Shown one piece after another: positions 17,428-26,349 of a stretch of DNA of 64,000 bases; position 1 is the first letter of the stretch, and each line of letters starts with the position of its first letter. Source of the stretch: SH-MAG3 sp035461245 (GTDB lineage: Bacteria; Gemmatimonadota; Gemmatimonadetes; Longimicrobiales; RSA9); the NCBI GenBank assembly GCA_035461245.1, contig DATHVP010000025.1, positions 1-64,000 of the forward strand. The letters run 5' to 3'. The position numbers and the translations under genes are program-made. Below the pieces are notes generated by a model, which did no database searches, was not told the DNA's origin, and saw only the letters and a program-made list of their open reading frames with translations.

Positions 17428-18834
17428 TCAGCTTGCGGCGCGTTCCCCTGCGCCAGAGCCACCCGCACCCGGCCGGCGGCGACGGCCACCCCTGCGACGC
17501 CGGCGGCCGGCGCCCTCGCCGGACCCCGATGCGGCAGCATCAGCCTGGCCCTGACGGGCCTGTGCCGATTCCCGGGCAGCGGCCTTGGCCTTCGCCCGCT
17601 GCCGCTCCTCCGCCTTGCGCGCCCGGATCTGGGCGATGCGTTCGGCGATGGGGACCTCCAGCTTCTCATCCGCCGGCGGCGCCTTGTAGTCGAAGCCACT
17701 GATCGTGCGCCGCTGGATGGACCGGCCCACGGCGCGCTCGATGGCGCGGATCATGGACTCGTCTTCCGGCGCGACGAACGTGTAGGCGTCGCCCGTTGCC
17801 TCTGCGCGTGCCGTCCGGCCCACCCGGTGGATGTAGTCCTCGGGCGCAGCAGGCACGTCGAAGTTCACGACATGCTCCAGGGCCTCCACGTCAATCCCGC
17901 GGGCTACGATGTCCGTGGCGACGAGCACGCGGTACGTGCCGTCCTTGAACCCCGCCAGCGCCTGCGTCCGCTGGGCCTGGCTGCGGTTGCCGTGCATCCG
18001 CGCCGTCGCGAAGCCCTGCTTCTCCAGCCGTTCCGCCAGCCGGTTCGCCCGGTGCTTCGTCCTGCAGAACACGATGGCGTTGCCGATCTCGTCCCGGCGC
18101 AACAGCTCCGCCAGCAACTGCACCTTCAGGTGCGACGGCACGGGATACAGCGCCTGCGTGATCCCCGTCGCCGGCGCCTGCCGGCGCTCCACGTCGATCC
18201 GGACGGGGTCCGTCATCAGGTCCCGGGCCAGCTCAGCGATGGCGGCGGGCATGGTCGCCGAGAAGAGCAGCGTCTGCCGGGCGCGCTTCGGCAACTGGCG
18301 CAGCACCCGCCGGATGTCCGGCAGGAAGCCCATGTCCAGCATGCGGTCGGCCTCGTCCAGCACGAGCACGTCCACCTCCGACAGGCTGGCGTAGTCGTAC
18401 TGGAGGTGGTCCAGCAGGCGGCCCGGGGTGGCAACGATAATGTCCACACCACGCCGGAAGGCCTCTTCCTGCGGCTTCATACCAACACCGCCAAAGACGG
18501 CTGCGCCACGAACACGCGTGTGCCGCGACAGCGCTACCAGTTGCTCATGGATCTGCGCCGCAAGTTCCCTCGTCGGGCTCAGGATCAGCGCGCGGGTCTT
18601 GCCGCGCGGCACGCCCTCCAGCCGCTGAATGATGGGCAGCAGGAATGCAGCGGTCTTGCCGCTGCCCGTCATGGCACATGCCAGCACGTCCCGGCCCTCC
18701 AGCGCGGCGGGGACCGCAGCCGCCTGCACCGGCGTCGGGCGGGTGTATTCCATCTCACCCACGGCCCGCACCAGCGTGGCATTCAGGCCGAGATTGTCAA
18801 ACGTCATTTCCTGCGTGATGTCGCTCTTCGTCAT
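17428..18834 (-). CDS. DEAD-box ATP-dependent RNA helicase (RhlE-like)
   Basis: The product is 468 aa. Helicase motifs appear in order: Q-motif, Walker A AMTGSGKT (54-61), PTREL, TPGRLL, DEAD (160-163), SAT (192-194), then VATDIVARGIDV and HRVGRTAR in the second RecA domain. The C-terminal 90 residues are charged and end in an arginine/glycine-rich tail (RRRRRGGRRRR), typical of RNA-binding extensions in RhlE-type proteins. The protein would unwind structured RNA in ribosome assembly or RNA decay, often at low temperature. Its leader carries a promoter and a terminator-like hairpin (separate entries), suggesting control by attenuation. Confidence 0.95.
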   Translation of the reverse strand: MTKSDITQEMTFDNLGLNATLVRAVGEMEYTRPTPVQAAAVPAALEGRDVLACAMTGSGKTAAFLLPIIQRLEGVPRGKTRALILSPTRELAAQIHEQLVALSRHTRVRGAAVFGGVGMKPQEEAFRRGVDIIVATPGRLLDHLQYDYASLSEVDVLVLDEADRMLDMGFLPDIRRVLRQLPKRARQTLLFSATMPAAIAELARDLMTDPVRIDVERRQAPATGITQALYPVPSHLKVQLLAELLRRDEIGNAIVFCRTKHRANRLAERLEKQGFATARMHGNRSQAQRTQALAGFKDGTYRVLVATDIVARGIDVEALEHVVNFDVPAAPEDYIHRVGRTARAEATGDAYTFVAPEDESMIRAIERAVGRSIQRRTISGFDYKAPPADEKLEVPIAERIAQIRARKAEERQRAKAKAAARESAQARQGQADAAASGSGEGAGRRRRRGGRRRRPGAGGSGAGERAAS

Positions 18835-18865
18835 ATGTCCTGTCGTTCATGCAGCGGCACAACAA

Positions 18866-18902
18866 AGCCCGCGGGTGCGATCTCCAACGCACGCCGCGGG
18901 CT
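18866..18902 (-). promoter_or_regulatory. Terminator-like hairpin in the helicase leader (possible attenuator)
   Basis: AGCCCGCGG (18866-18874) pairs with CCGCGGGCT (18894-18902), and an inner GTGCG / CGCAC pair extends the stem to about 14 bp with one bulge. On the minus strand it is followed by TTTGTTGTG, so it resembles an intrinsic terminator. It sits between the candidate helicase promoter and the helicase ATG, only 31 nt before the ATG, too close to leave room for another promoter. It could end cytochrome transcripts, attenuate helicase transcripts, or do both. Confidence 0.6.
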
Positions 18903-18937
18903 GGCCGCCGACCATACGCTTGTTGTCTAACGGACTG

Positions 18938-18967
18938 AATATAACCGATTCCGCCCGTCAGTGTCAG
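18938..18967 (-). promoter_or_regulatory. Candidate sigma-70 promoter of helicase gene
   Basis: On the minus strand CTGACA (18967-18962) and TATATT (18943-18938) are separated by 18 nt, each matching consensus at five of six positions. Transcription would begin near 18931, giving a leader of about 97 nt that contains the hairpin. The box lies after the stop codon of the cytochrome gene. Confidence 0.55.
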
Positions 18968-18980
18968 GCCGGGGCGGAAT

Positions 18981-19862
18981 TCAGTCCGTCTCCACGCTCT
19001 GCAGATACAGCCAGATGGCGTCCAGTTCGTCGTCCGTCATGTCGCTCATGTAACGCCACGGCATGTACTCGCTGAGTTCCGTGCCATCCGGCCGCCGACC
19101 CTCCCGGATCACCCGGAAGAAATCGTCCCGGTCCCAGTCCGCCAGCGCTGCGGGGCTGATGTCCGCCGCCGGCGGCGCGTCCGGCGCACCCGAGGGACCA
19201 CCCTTCAGGTCCGGCCGGTGGCAACCGGTGCAACCGGAGATGGCGGCCAGGTAACGGCCATATTCGAACGTCATCCCCGGTTCGACCTCATCATAACTGG
19301 CCCGGAACGGCGTCTTCCTGGCCACGATCTCCTCATCGAACAGGCCGGCGGCCACCAGCGCGCGACCCATGGGCCGCAGCTTCATGGCAGGCAACTCGTT
19401 GTCTACGGGCGGCAACTGCTTCAGGTACGCGATCATGGAGCCAAGGTCCCGATCCGACAGGTTCGCGTACGCGTAGCTCGGCATGATCAGCAGCGAGGAC
19501 CCGTCCCGGCGGACCCCGTGGCGGATGGCCCGCACCCAGTCGTCGTCCGCCATCGAGCCACCGATGCCGCCCTGGCCACTCGTCAGGTTCGGCGCCGCCA
19601 TGAGCGCCACCGCATCGTCGCTCATGATCGTGCCCGACAGGTCCGGGCCGTGGCAGTCCCGGCAGCCGGTGACTGCCAGCACCAGATGCCGGCCCCACGC
19701 GACGGCCTCCTCGTCATCCGGGACGATCACGCTCGTCAGTGTCACGTCGTACCTGGTCGTCAGCTTGCGGTTGCTGACAGTAAACGCCGTTGCGGAACCG
19801 ACCACCATCAGTACGGCCAATGCGCCAGCTACATAGCCGGCGCCTTTCAGCACGCGACGCAT
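18981..19862 (-). CDS. Dihaem c-type cytochrome, membrane-anchored
   Basis: The product is 293 aa. An uncleaved-looking N-terminal helix (AGYVAGALAVLMVVGSATAF) anchors it in the membrane. Two haem-binding CxxCH motifs are visible: CRDCH at 67-71 and CTGCH at 211-215, each followed later by candidate Met ligands (MPSYAYANLSD and YMPWRYMSDM). The two similar halves suggest duplication of a class I cytochrome c domain. It would carry electrons in the periplasm. No oxidase or dehydrogenase gene is adjacent, so its partner is unknown. Confidence 0.93.
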   Translation of the reverse strand: MRRVLKGAGYVAGALAVLMVVGSATAFTVSNRKLTTRYDVTLTSVIVPDDEEAVAWGRHLVLAVTGCRDCHGPDLSGTIMSDDAVALMAAPNLTSGQGGIGGSMADDDWVRAIRHGVRRDGSSLLIMPSYAYANLSDRDLGSMIAYLKQLPPVDNELPAMKLRPMGRALVAAGLFDEEIVARKTPFRASYDEVEPGMTFEYGRYLAAISGCTGCHRPDLKGGPSGAPDAPPAADISPAALADWDRDDFFRVIREGRRPDGTELSEYMPWRYMSDMTDDELDAIWLYLQSVETD

Positions 19863-19963
19863 CGCGACCTCCTCGGGGGTGTGCCTGTCGTCCTGTCGGG
19901 GAACACTTCAAGGTGTACTTCAGGACGGCGAGGAGTCAACCTTTTTGTTTGCGGCACGTCTGA

Positions 19964-20467
19964 TCAGCCCCGCACCACCTCCTGCATGGCGTCGGGACTG
20001 GCGTCCGCACTAACGGTGCTGAAGAGGGGCGGCCGGCCCGTGCCCGGCAGCGGCGCACGACCCACGATCTGCTCCACGGTGTGCAACACATCCACGGCGT
20101 TCACGGGCTTCTCCAGGTACTCGTCGGCGCCGGCCTCCCGGGCCGCGTCTTCCCAGCGGGAACGTTCCCGACTGCTGAGCACGACGACGTGGATGCCGGA
20201 CGTGGTCGAGTCCGCCTTCAGCAGGCGGCATACATCGAGCCCGTCGATCCCGGGGATCGTCAGGTCCAGCAGGACCAGGTCAGGCAACCGCTCCCGCGCC
20301 AGCCTGAGGCCTGCCTCACCGTCGCCGGCGTGGATGACATCGTACCCGTTGTAGCACAGCATCCGGCCATAGATCTCGCAGTGGTGCAGATTATCTTCAA
20401 TGACGAGAACCAGAGGCCGGTGGACCCCTCGTTCTGTCCCGTTTCTCGGTGCGCGTGCTGCTTCCAT
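19964..20467 (-). CDS. Single-domain response regulator (CheY-like)
   Basis: The product is 167 aa from ATG at 20467, chosen for the strong AAGGAGG upstream. One receiver domain is present: VLVIEDN (acidic pocket), phosphorylation site D68 in LVLLDLTIPG, VVLSSR and the conserved K in YLEKPVN. The last 25 residues are a short tail without an output domain, so it acts through protein contacts or as a phosphate sink. No kinase is adjacent. The gene is 121 nt downstream of the MATE gene. Confidence 0.92.
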   Translation of the reverse strand: MEAARAPRNGTERGVHRPLVLVIEDNLHHCEIYGRMLCYNGYDVIHAGDGEAGLRLARERLPDLVLLDLTIPGIDGLDVCRLLKADSTTSGIHVVVLSSRERSRWEDAAREAGADEYLEKPVNAVDVLHTVEQIVGRAPLPGTGRPPLFSTVSADASPDAMQEVVRG

Positions 20468-20491
20468 TGGTGCCTCCTTGCGGCCGTTACG

Positions 20492-20508
20492 GCGCCCCTC
20501 CGGGGCGC
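20492..20508 (-). terminator. Compact GC hairpin between MATE gene and response regulator
   Basis: GCGCCCC (20492-20498) pairs with GGGGCGC (20502-20508) around a 3-nt loop, and GGCC blocks outside can extend it. It lies in the 121-nt gap, just upstream of the response regulator ribosome binding site. It may end MATE transcripts or structure the regulator leader. No T-run follows. Confidence 0.35.
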
Positions 20509-20588
20509 GGCCACTGGTTGCACGCGGCGTGCCAGAAACGACGTAAATCAAGGCCTCACAGTCACTTAGATGAGGGGCCGGGGCCAGG

Positions 20589-22091
20589 TCAGTCCGGCGA
20601 TGCGGGTTGCGCCGTGCCCGGCGCCAGTTCGGCGCCCGGCGCCCCGCTGCCAGGTGCCATAGCGGGTGACACGCCTGCGCCAGCAGGGCGCGCCACGGCC
20701 GCGCCGCCGATGTCAACAACGATGTCCCTCCACCGGCCCTGGTTGAAGCGCACGAGTGACAGGCCGCAGCGGGTGACGTGGCCGGCGAGGATGGCCAGCC
20801 AGACGTCCATGGCGGTCAGGGTGCCAAGCTGCTGGATGGCGAAGCAGATGCCGACGGGCACCAGGACCTGGGAGATGACGGAGATGTAGAGCGGGCTGCG
20901 CGTATCGCCGGTCCCCTGCAGTCCGCCGGTGTACACCAGCGCCACGGCGATGAACAGCCCGCTGACACTGAGCACGCGCAGCAGTTGCACGCCGAGTTCC
21001 ACGACGATGGGGTCGGTCATGCCGAAGACGGCCAGCAGGGTGCCGGGCATGAGCAGGAAGAGCAGGCCGATGGCAGCGGACCCCAGTAGCGCGTACCTGG
21101 CGGCAACGCCGACGCCATCCATGGCTCGCTGCGGGTTACCGGCGCCAAGGTTCTGGCCGGCGACGGTAGCAGCGGCGCCCATGAGGCCCACCGCCGTCCA
21201 GGTCACCAGTGAGAACAGCTGCGTGTAGGACACGGCAAACGCAGCGTGGGCGGCGGCGCTGTGGGCCAGCGACCCGATGAAGGCGAGCATCAGCACGCCG
21301 CCGATGTTCATTGCAATGCCCTGTATCCCGGTGGGCAGACCGAAGCGGAACAGCGATCGAATCACGTCCCAGTCGGGCCGGTATCCGTGCTGCCGGGGGA
21401 ACGACACGACCCAGCCGCCGAACCAGAGGCGCCAGATGCCCCAGGCCCCCACGATACCCGACGCGATGACGGTTCCCAGGGCCGCGCCCATGGTGCCGAA
21501 GGCGGGGATTGGCCCGAGTCCGCGAATGAGGATCACGTTGAGCACCAGGTTCAGCACCGTCATGACGATGCCGAGCACCATGGGCGTGCGGGCGTCACCT
21601 GCGGAACGGAGGGCGCCGGACAGCATGAAGAAGATGAGCATGCCGGCGCTGAACAGGAACATCACGCGCAGGAACGGCAATGCCTCCGCCGTCACTGCCG
21701 GCGCGGCGTTGACCAGCCCCAGCAGTGACGGCGCCAGCACGTAGCCCAGCGGCGCCATGATGAACAGGGAGATGCCCGCCGCGGTGAGGAACGCCTGGTA
21801 CACGGCCCGGTCCACCCGGTCCGGGTCATTGGCGCCCGCGAAGCGCGCCACGAGCACGCTCATCCCGGTGAACAGTGACGAGATGAACACGATGACGACG
21901 AGGAAGATCTGCCAGGCCACGCCGATGGCAGCGTTGCCGGCGAACCCCACCACGTGTCCCACAACCACGTGGTCCACGATGCCCTGGAGGCCGCCCACCA
22001 CGTTCGTGAGCATGGCCGGCCAGGCCAGTTTCCAGACCGCGCTGTGCAGCGGCCCGTCAACGATGGACCTGTCGTATCGTCTTCCGCTCAT
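20589..22091 (-). CDS. MATE-family multidrug/cation efflux transporter
   Basis: The product is 500 aa with about twelve hydrophobic helices in two similar halves. The N-terminal half contains PAMLTNVVGGLQGIVDHVVV and GNAAIGVAWQ; the second half contains GIAMNIGGVLMLAFIGSL and AAATVAGQNLGAGNP, the usual MATE signature positions. It would use a sodium or proton gradient to export cationic organic compounds. It starts 9 nt after the DUF1428 gene and is the last gene of the ECF42-linked run, so it may be part of that sigma factor's regulon. The last 40 residues are a proline/glycine-rich tail. Confidence 0.93.
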   Translation of the reverse strand: MSGRRYDRSIVDGPLHSAVWKLAWPAMLTNVVGGLQGIVDHVVVGHVVGFAGNAAIGVAWQIFLVVIVFISSLFTGMSVLVARFAGANDPDRVDRAVYQAFLTAAGISLFIMAPLGYVLAPSLLGLVNAAPAVTAEALPFLRVMFLFSAGMLIFFMLSGALRSAGDARTPMVLGIVMTVLNLVLNVILIRGLGPIPAFGTMGAALGTVIASGIVGAWGIWRLWFGGWVVSFPRQHGYRPDWDVIRSLFRFGLPTGIQGIAMNIGGVLMLAFIGSLAHSAAAHAAFAVSYTQLFSLVTWTAVGLMGAAATVAGQNLGAGNPQRAMDGVGVAARYALLGSAAIGLLFLLMPGTLLAVFGMTDPIVVELGVQLLRVLSVSGLFIAVALVYTGGLQGTGDTRSPLYISVISQVLVPVGICFAIQQLGTLTAMDVWLAILAGHVTRCGLSLVRFNQGRWRDIVVDIGGAAVARPAGAGVSPAMAPGSGAPGAELAPGTAQPASPD

Positions 22092-22100
22092 CGCCTGAGG

Positions 22101-22493
22101 CTACCCCGCGTTCATGGCCGCGGGCGTCTCCATGGCCGGGTCGAACGCGTCCACCAGCACCTCGAACCCGCCGTAACGCATGCGCGTCACGTCGAACGGC
22201 ATGTCGTCTGGGCCCTGCAGCCGCGGATCGCTCATTGCCTTCGCGTTGACCTCGTCCCGGTGCTCCCGCGACCGGTAGGTGATCCAGGCGAAGATAACCG
22301 TCTCATCCGGCCCGGCATCAACGGCCACGCCAAAGGGCGTCATGTCGTGGGGTGCCAGATCCTCACCCACGCATTCGCGGTATTCCAGCGCGCCGTGCTC
22401 CCGCCACACGACGCCTGCCTGTGCCGAGATCCTGCGGTATTCCTCGACCTTCGACTTGTGCAGCGGGATGACGAATCCGTCTACGTATGCCAT
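22101..22493 (-). CDS. DUF1428 (YbaA-like) protein
   Basis: The product is 130 aa. It starts MAYVDGFVIPLHKSKVEEY, the usual N terminus of DUF1428, and contains EHGALEYRECVGEDL and FAWITYRSREHRDEVNAK. The fold is a dimeric alpha/beta barrel of the EthD/antibiotic-monooxygenase superfamily, without a known reaction. I chose ATG at 22493 because GGAG lies 8 nt upstream; GTG at 22502 is an alternative. The gene lies between YCII/DGPF and MATE genes in one direction. Confidence 0.9.
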   Translation of the reverse strand: MAYVDGFVIPLHKSKVEEYRRISAQAGVVWREHGALEYRECVGEDLAPHDMTPFGVAVDAGPDETVIFAWITYRSREHRDEVNAKAMSDPRLQGPDDMPFDVTRMRYGGFEVLVDAFDPAMETPAAMNAG

Positions 22494-22528
22494 TACAATC
22501 ACTCCGTGAGAAAATGAGTGTCCGGCGT

Positions 22529-22897
22529 TCAGCGGGATGCCGAAGCCGAGGCCACCACGGACTGATCGACGTTCAGCTGTCGAACCGGCCGCACTTCGAT
22601 GCTGCCCACCCGCGCCGGCGGGATCTGCGAAGCAATACGAATGGCCTCGTTCAGATCTGACGCCTCCACCATGTAGAACCCTGCGAGCTGTTCCTTCGTC
22701 TCCGCGAATGGACCGTCAGTGACGGTGACGTTGCCGTTGCGGACGCGGACCGTCGTCGCAGTGTGCACCGGCTGCAGCGCCTCGCCGCCCAGGCGCCGCC
22801 CCGTCGCTTCCAGCTCGACACTGAACCCGGCGCACTCATTGTCGTCAATGAGGTGGGCCGTGCTTTCGTCCATGTACACGAGGCAGAGGTATTTCAT
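22529..22897 (-). CDS. YCII-related (DGPF) domain protein
   Basis: The product is 122 aa and starts MKYLCLVYMDE, with the family motif TDGPFAETKEQLAGFYMVEA, from which DGPF proteins take their name. The domain is a small ferredoxin-like fold related to muconolactone isomerases; catalytic role is unproven. DGPF genes are characteristically linked to ECF42 sigma factors, and the ECF42-type gene here lies 135 nt upstream in the same direction. A GGGAG site precedes the ATG. Confidence 0.92.
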   Translation of the reverse strand: MKYLCLVYMDESTAHLIDDNECAGFSVELEATGRRLGGEALQPVHTATTVRVRNGNVTVTDGPFAETKEQLAGFYMVEASDLNEAIRIASQIPPARVGSIEVRPVRQLNVDQSVVASASASR

Positions 22898-23032
22898 GGT
22901 GTCTCCCGTTTATGGGACATGTCCGTGGTCATGATCTTGTCGAATGGCCGGCCGCCAGATCGACAGCCGCGCCGCCATGCCTGCCGCAACGTTGCGCCCG
23001 GCCAAGGCAGCGCCCGGATCGGTGGCGGGCCC

Positions 23033-24319
23033 TCATGGCGTCAGCTCCCTGAGCCTGCCTTCGAGGAAGCGACGTTGCGGCTCCTGCTGCGCCAGCTCCA
23101 GCGCGTCCGAGTATGCAGCCCGGGCCTCGGCCGTGCGGTTCATCCGGCGGTACATGTCGGCGCGGGCAGCGTGGGCGAGGGTGTAGGTGGCGAGTTCGCC
23201 GCGCGCGAGCAGTTCCTCGATGATGGCGCAGCCGTGTTCGGGGCCGTCCCGCATGGCTACGGCCACTGCGCGGTTCAGCTCCACCACCGGCGAGGGTGTG
23301 GCCTGGAGCAGCAGGTCGTAGAGGGCGACGATCTGCGCCCAGTCCGTGTCCGCGGGAGTCGCTGCCCGGGCGTGCAGGGCGGCGATGGCCGCCTGCACGG
23401 TGTAGGGGCCGACCACACCGCCCAGGAACGCGCGATCCACGCAGGCCAGGCCTTCTGCAATGCGGTCCCGGTCCCAGAGGGAGCGGTCCTGGTCCTCCAG
23501 CAGGATGACATCGCCGGCGTCATCGGTGCGGGCGGCGCGCCGCGAGTCCTGCAGCAGCATGAGGCCGAGCAGCCCGAAGGCATCGGGCTCCGGTAGCAGT
23601 TGCGAAATCAGGCGACCCAGGTGGATGGCCTCCGCGCACAGGTCAGCCCGTGTCAGCGAAGCGCCCGTGGAGGCCGAGTAGCCCTCATTGAAAACGAGGT
23701 AGACCACCTGCAGCACCGCGTCCAGGCGTTCAGTGAGGTCGGCCCGCGCCGGCACCTCGTACGGGATCCCGGCGTCCCTGATCTTCCGCTTCGCCCGGAC
23801 GATGCGTTGCGCCAGTGTGGGCGGTGGCGTCAGGAACGCGTGGGCGATCTCTTCGGTGGTCAGGCCGCAGACTTCACGGAGCGTCAGCGCCACCTGCGCG
23901 TCGCGGGAAAGTGCAGGGTGACAGCAGGTGAAGATGAGGCGGAGGCGGTCGTCGGGGATGTCGTCGTCGCCGTCGTAAACTTCGGGGTGTGCGACGTGAT
24001 CCCCGAACCGGGCGAGAATTTCCGTCGTTGATGCATCAAACTTCGCACGCCGCCGGATCCGGTCAATGGCGCGGAACCGGCCGGCCGATACCAGCCAGGC
24101 CCGTGGATTCCGGGGTATGCCGTCCCGCTTCCAGCTGCCCACCGCGGCCGCGAATGCATCGTGAAGCGCGTCCTCCGCCAGGTCGAAGTCGCCCAGCAGG
24201 CGGATCAGCGTGGCGAGGACTCGCCTCGAGTCATTGCGGTACGCGGCCTCGATGGCGGCGTCTACCGACCTGTCGTCCAGCGGTTGTACGGGGAAGGACT
24301 CCATGCCCAACGATAACAC
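23033..24319 (-). CDS. ECF42-type RNA polymerase sigma factor
   Basis: The product is 428 aa (423 if translation starts at the internal ATG at 24304). Residues 25-90 form sigma region 2 (LLGDFDLAEDALHDAFAAA, RAWLVSAGRFRAIDRIRRR), residues 120-190 form region 4 (LTLREVCGLTTEEIAHAFL). A helical, TPR-like C-terminal extension of over 200 residues is diagnostic of the ECF42 group, which lacks a dedicated anti-sigma and uses this extension for regulation. The following DGPF gene supports the assignment. Neither start has a clear ribosome binding site. The upstream M23 gene ends 22 nt before the longer start. Confidence 0.92.
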   Translation of the reverse strand: MLSLGMESFPVQPLDDRSVDAAIEAAYRNDSRRVLATLIRLLGDFDLAEDALHDAFAAAVGSWKRDGIPRNPRAWLVSAGRFRAIDRIRRRAKFDASTTEILARFGDHVAHPEVYDGDDDIPDDRLRLIFTCCHPALSRDAQVALTLREVCGLTTEEIAHAFLTPPPTLAQRIVRAKRKIRDAGIPYEVPARADLTERLDAVLQVVYLVFNEGYSASTGASLTRADLCAEAIHLGRLISQLLPEPDAFGLLGLMLLQDSRRAARTDDAGDVILLEDQDRSLWDRDRIAEGLACVDRAFLGGVVGPYTVQAAIAALHARAATPADTDWAQIVALYDLLLQATPSPVVELNRAVAVAMRDGPEHGCAIIEELLARGELATYTLAHAARADMYRRMNRTAEARAAYSDALELAQQEPQRRFLEGRLRELTP

Positions 24320-24341
24320 GACGCCCGACCCCCTGCGAGCG

Positions 24342-25286
24342 TTACGGTACGCTGTACTCCAGCAGTGTCATGGCGTCCACGGTGTGGCCGCCGTACCGCA
24401 CGATCCAGTGCAGGTGCGGCCCCGTGACCCGCCCTGTGGCACCAACCCGGCCGATGACCTGGCCGGGCTCGACGACATCGCCCTCCGCCACGTCCTTACC
24501 GCTGAGGTGCAGGTAGCCGGTGACGAGGCCGGCGCCGTGGTCGATGTAGATGACGCCGCCGCCCAGGTAGAAGTCGTCCACCAGCGCCACCACGCCCCGG
24601 GCCGGAGCCCGGATGGGCGCGCCCACCGCGCCGGCGAAGTCGGTGCCCGTGTGCCGGCTCTGGACCTGCCCGTTGAAGGTGCGGCCGTGGCCGAAGCCAC
24701 TGGTGATGCGGCTTTCACGGGGCGCGACGAAGGGCGGCTCCCACATCCGTGGCGTGGCGTGGGACCGCTGCGAGACCGCACGGGCGCGGGCCGCTTCCTC
24801 GCGCATCCGCTGCTGGATGGCCTCCGGTTGCGGCTGGCCGAACTGCGGTGCGACGCTCAGCCGCTCCATGCGGTACTCGCCTGGCGCGACCGCGACTTCC
24901 ACAGCCTGCGTGTCCTGGCTCCCATCGGCGTGCTCGAGGTCCAGCGCCAGCGTGAGCACACCCGCAGAGTCCAGTGGCGCCGCGGCCATGGCGGTGAGTA
25001 CGCCAGCCGCACCGGTGAAGTGGAGCACCTCACCGGCAAGTGTGCCCGTGGCGTGCGTCACGGCAGGATCGCCGCCCTCCACGATCACGGTGAACAGCGT
25101 GCCCTCCCGGACCGTCTCCGGCAGCCACCGAACCGTTGCGGGCGACGTCGGCGTCCGCACCACCTCGGCGACGTGCGTCTCCGCGGTGTGCTGGGCAGCG
25201 CCGTTGCTGCCGAACCCGCCGAACTGCCACATCCCGAGCAGCAGCAGGGCGGCGATTGCCGGGCCGATCATCGCGCTCTTCGTCAT
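24342..25286 (-). CDS. M23-family (LytM/LasA) metallopeptidase
   Basis: The product is 314 aa from ATG at 25286 (AGGA upstream). Residues 5-25 are a membrane anchor or signal. A beta-rich domain (about 40-155) precedes the peptidase domain, which begins RITSGFGHGRTFNGQ and carries the zinc motifs HTGTD and HLHW, with the typical G-x-G-x-h-I-x-I-D-H strand (GGGVIYIDHGAGLVTGYLH). It should cleave peptidoglycan cross-bridges in the periplasm or sense them. It lies 25 nt after the ABC ATPase gene and 22 nt before the sigma factor, so it is probably co-transcribed with one or both. Confidence 0.93.
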   Translation of the reverse strand: MTKSAMIGPAIAALLLLGMWQFGGFGSNGAAQHTAETHVAEVVRTPTSPATVRWLPETVREGTLFTVIVEGGDPAVTHATGTLAGEVLHFTGAAGVLTAMAAAPLDSAGVLTLALDLEHADGSQDTQAVEVAVAPGEYRMERLSVAPQFGQPQPEAIQQRMREEAARARAVSQRSHATPRMWEPPFVAPRESRITSGFGHGRTFNGQVQSRHTGTDFAGAVGAPIRAPARGVVALVDDFYLGGGVIYIDHGAGLVTGYLHLSGKDVAEGDVVEPGQVIGRVGATGRVTGPHLHWIVRYGGHTVDAMTLLEYSVP

Positions 25287-25311
25287 ATGGTCCTCTACCC
25301 GTGTGACCTCG

Positions 25312-26345
<1,034 letters not shown>

Positions 26346-26349
<4 letters not shown>

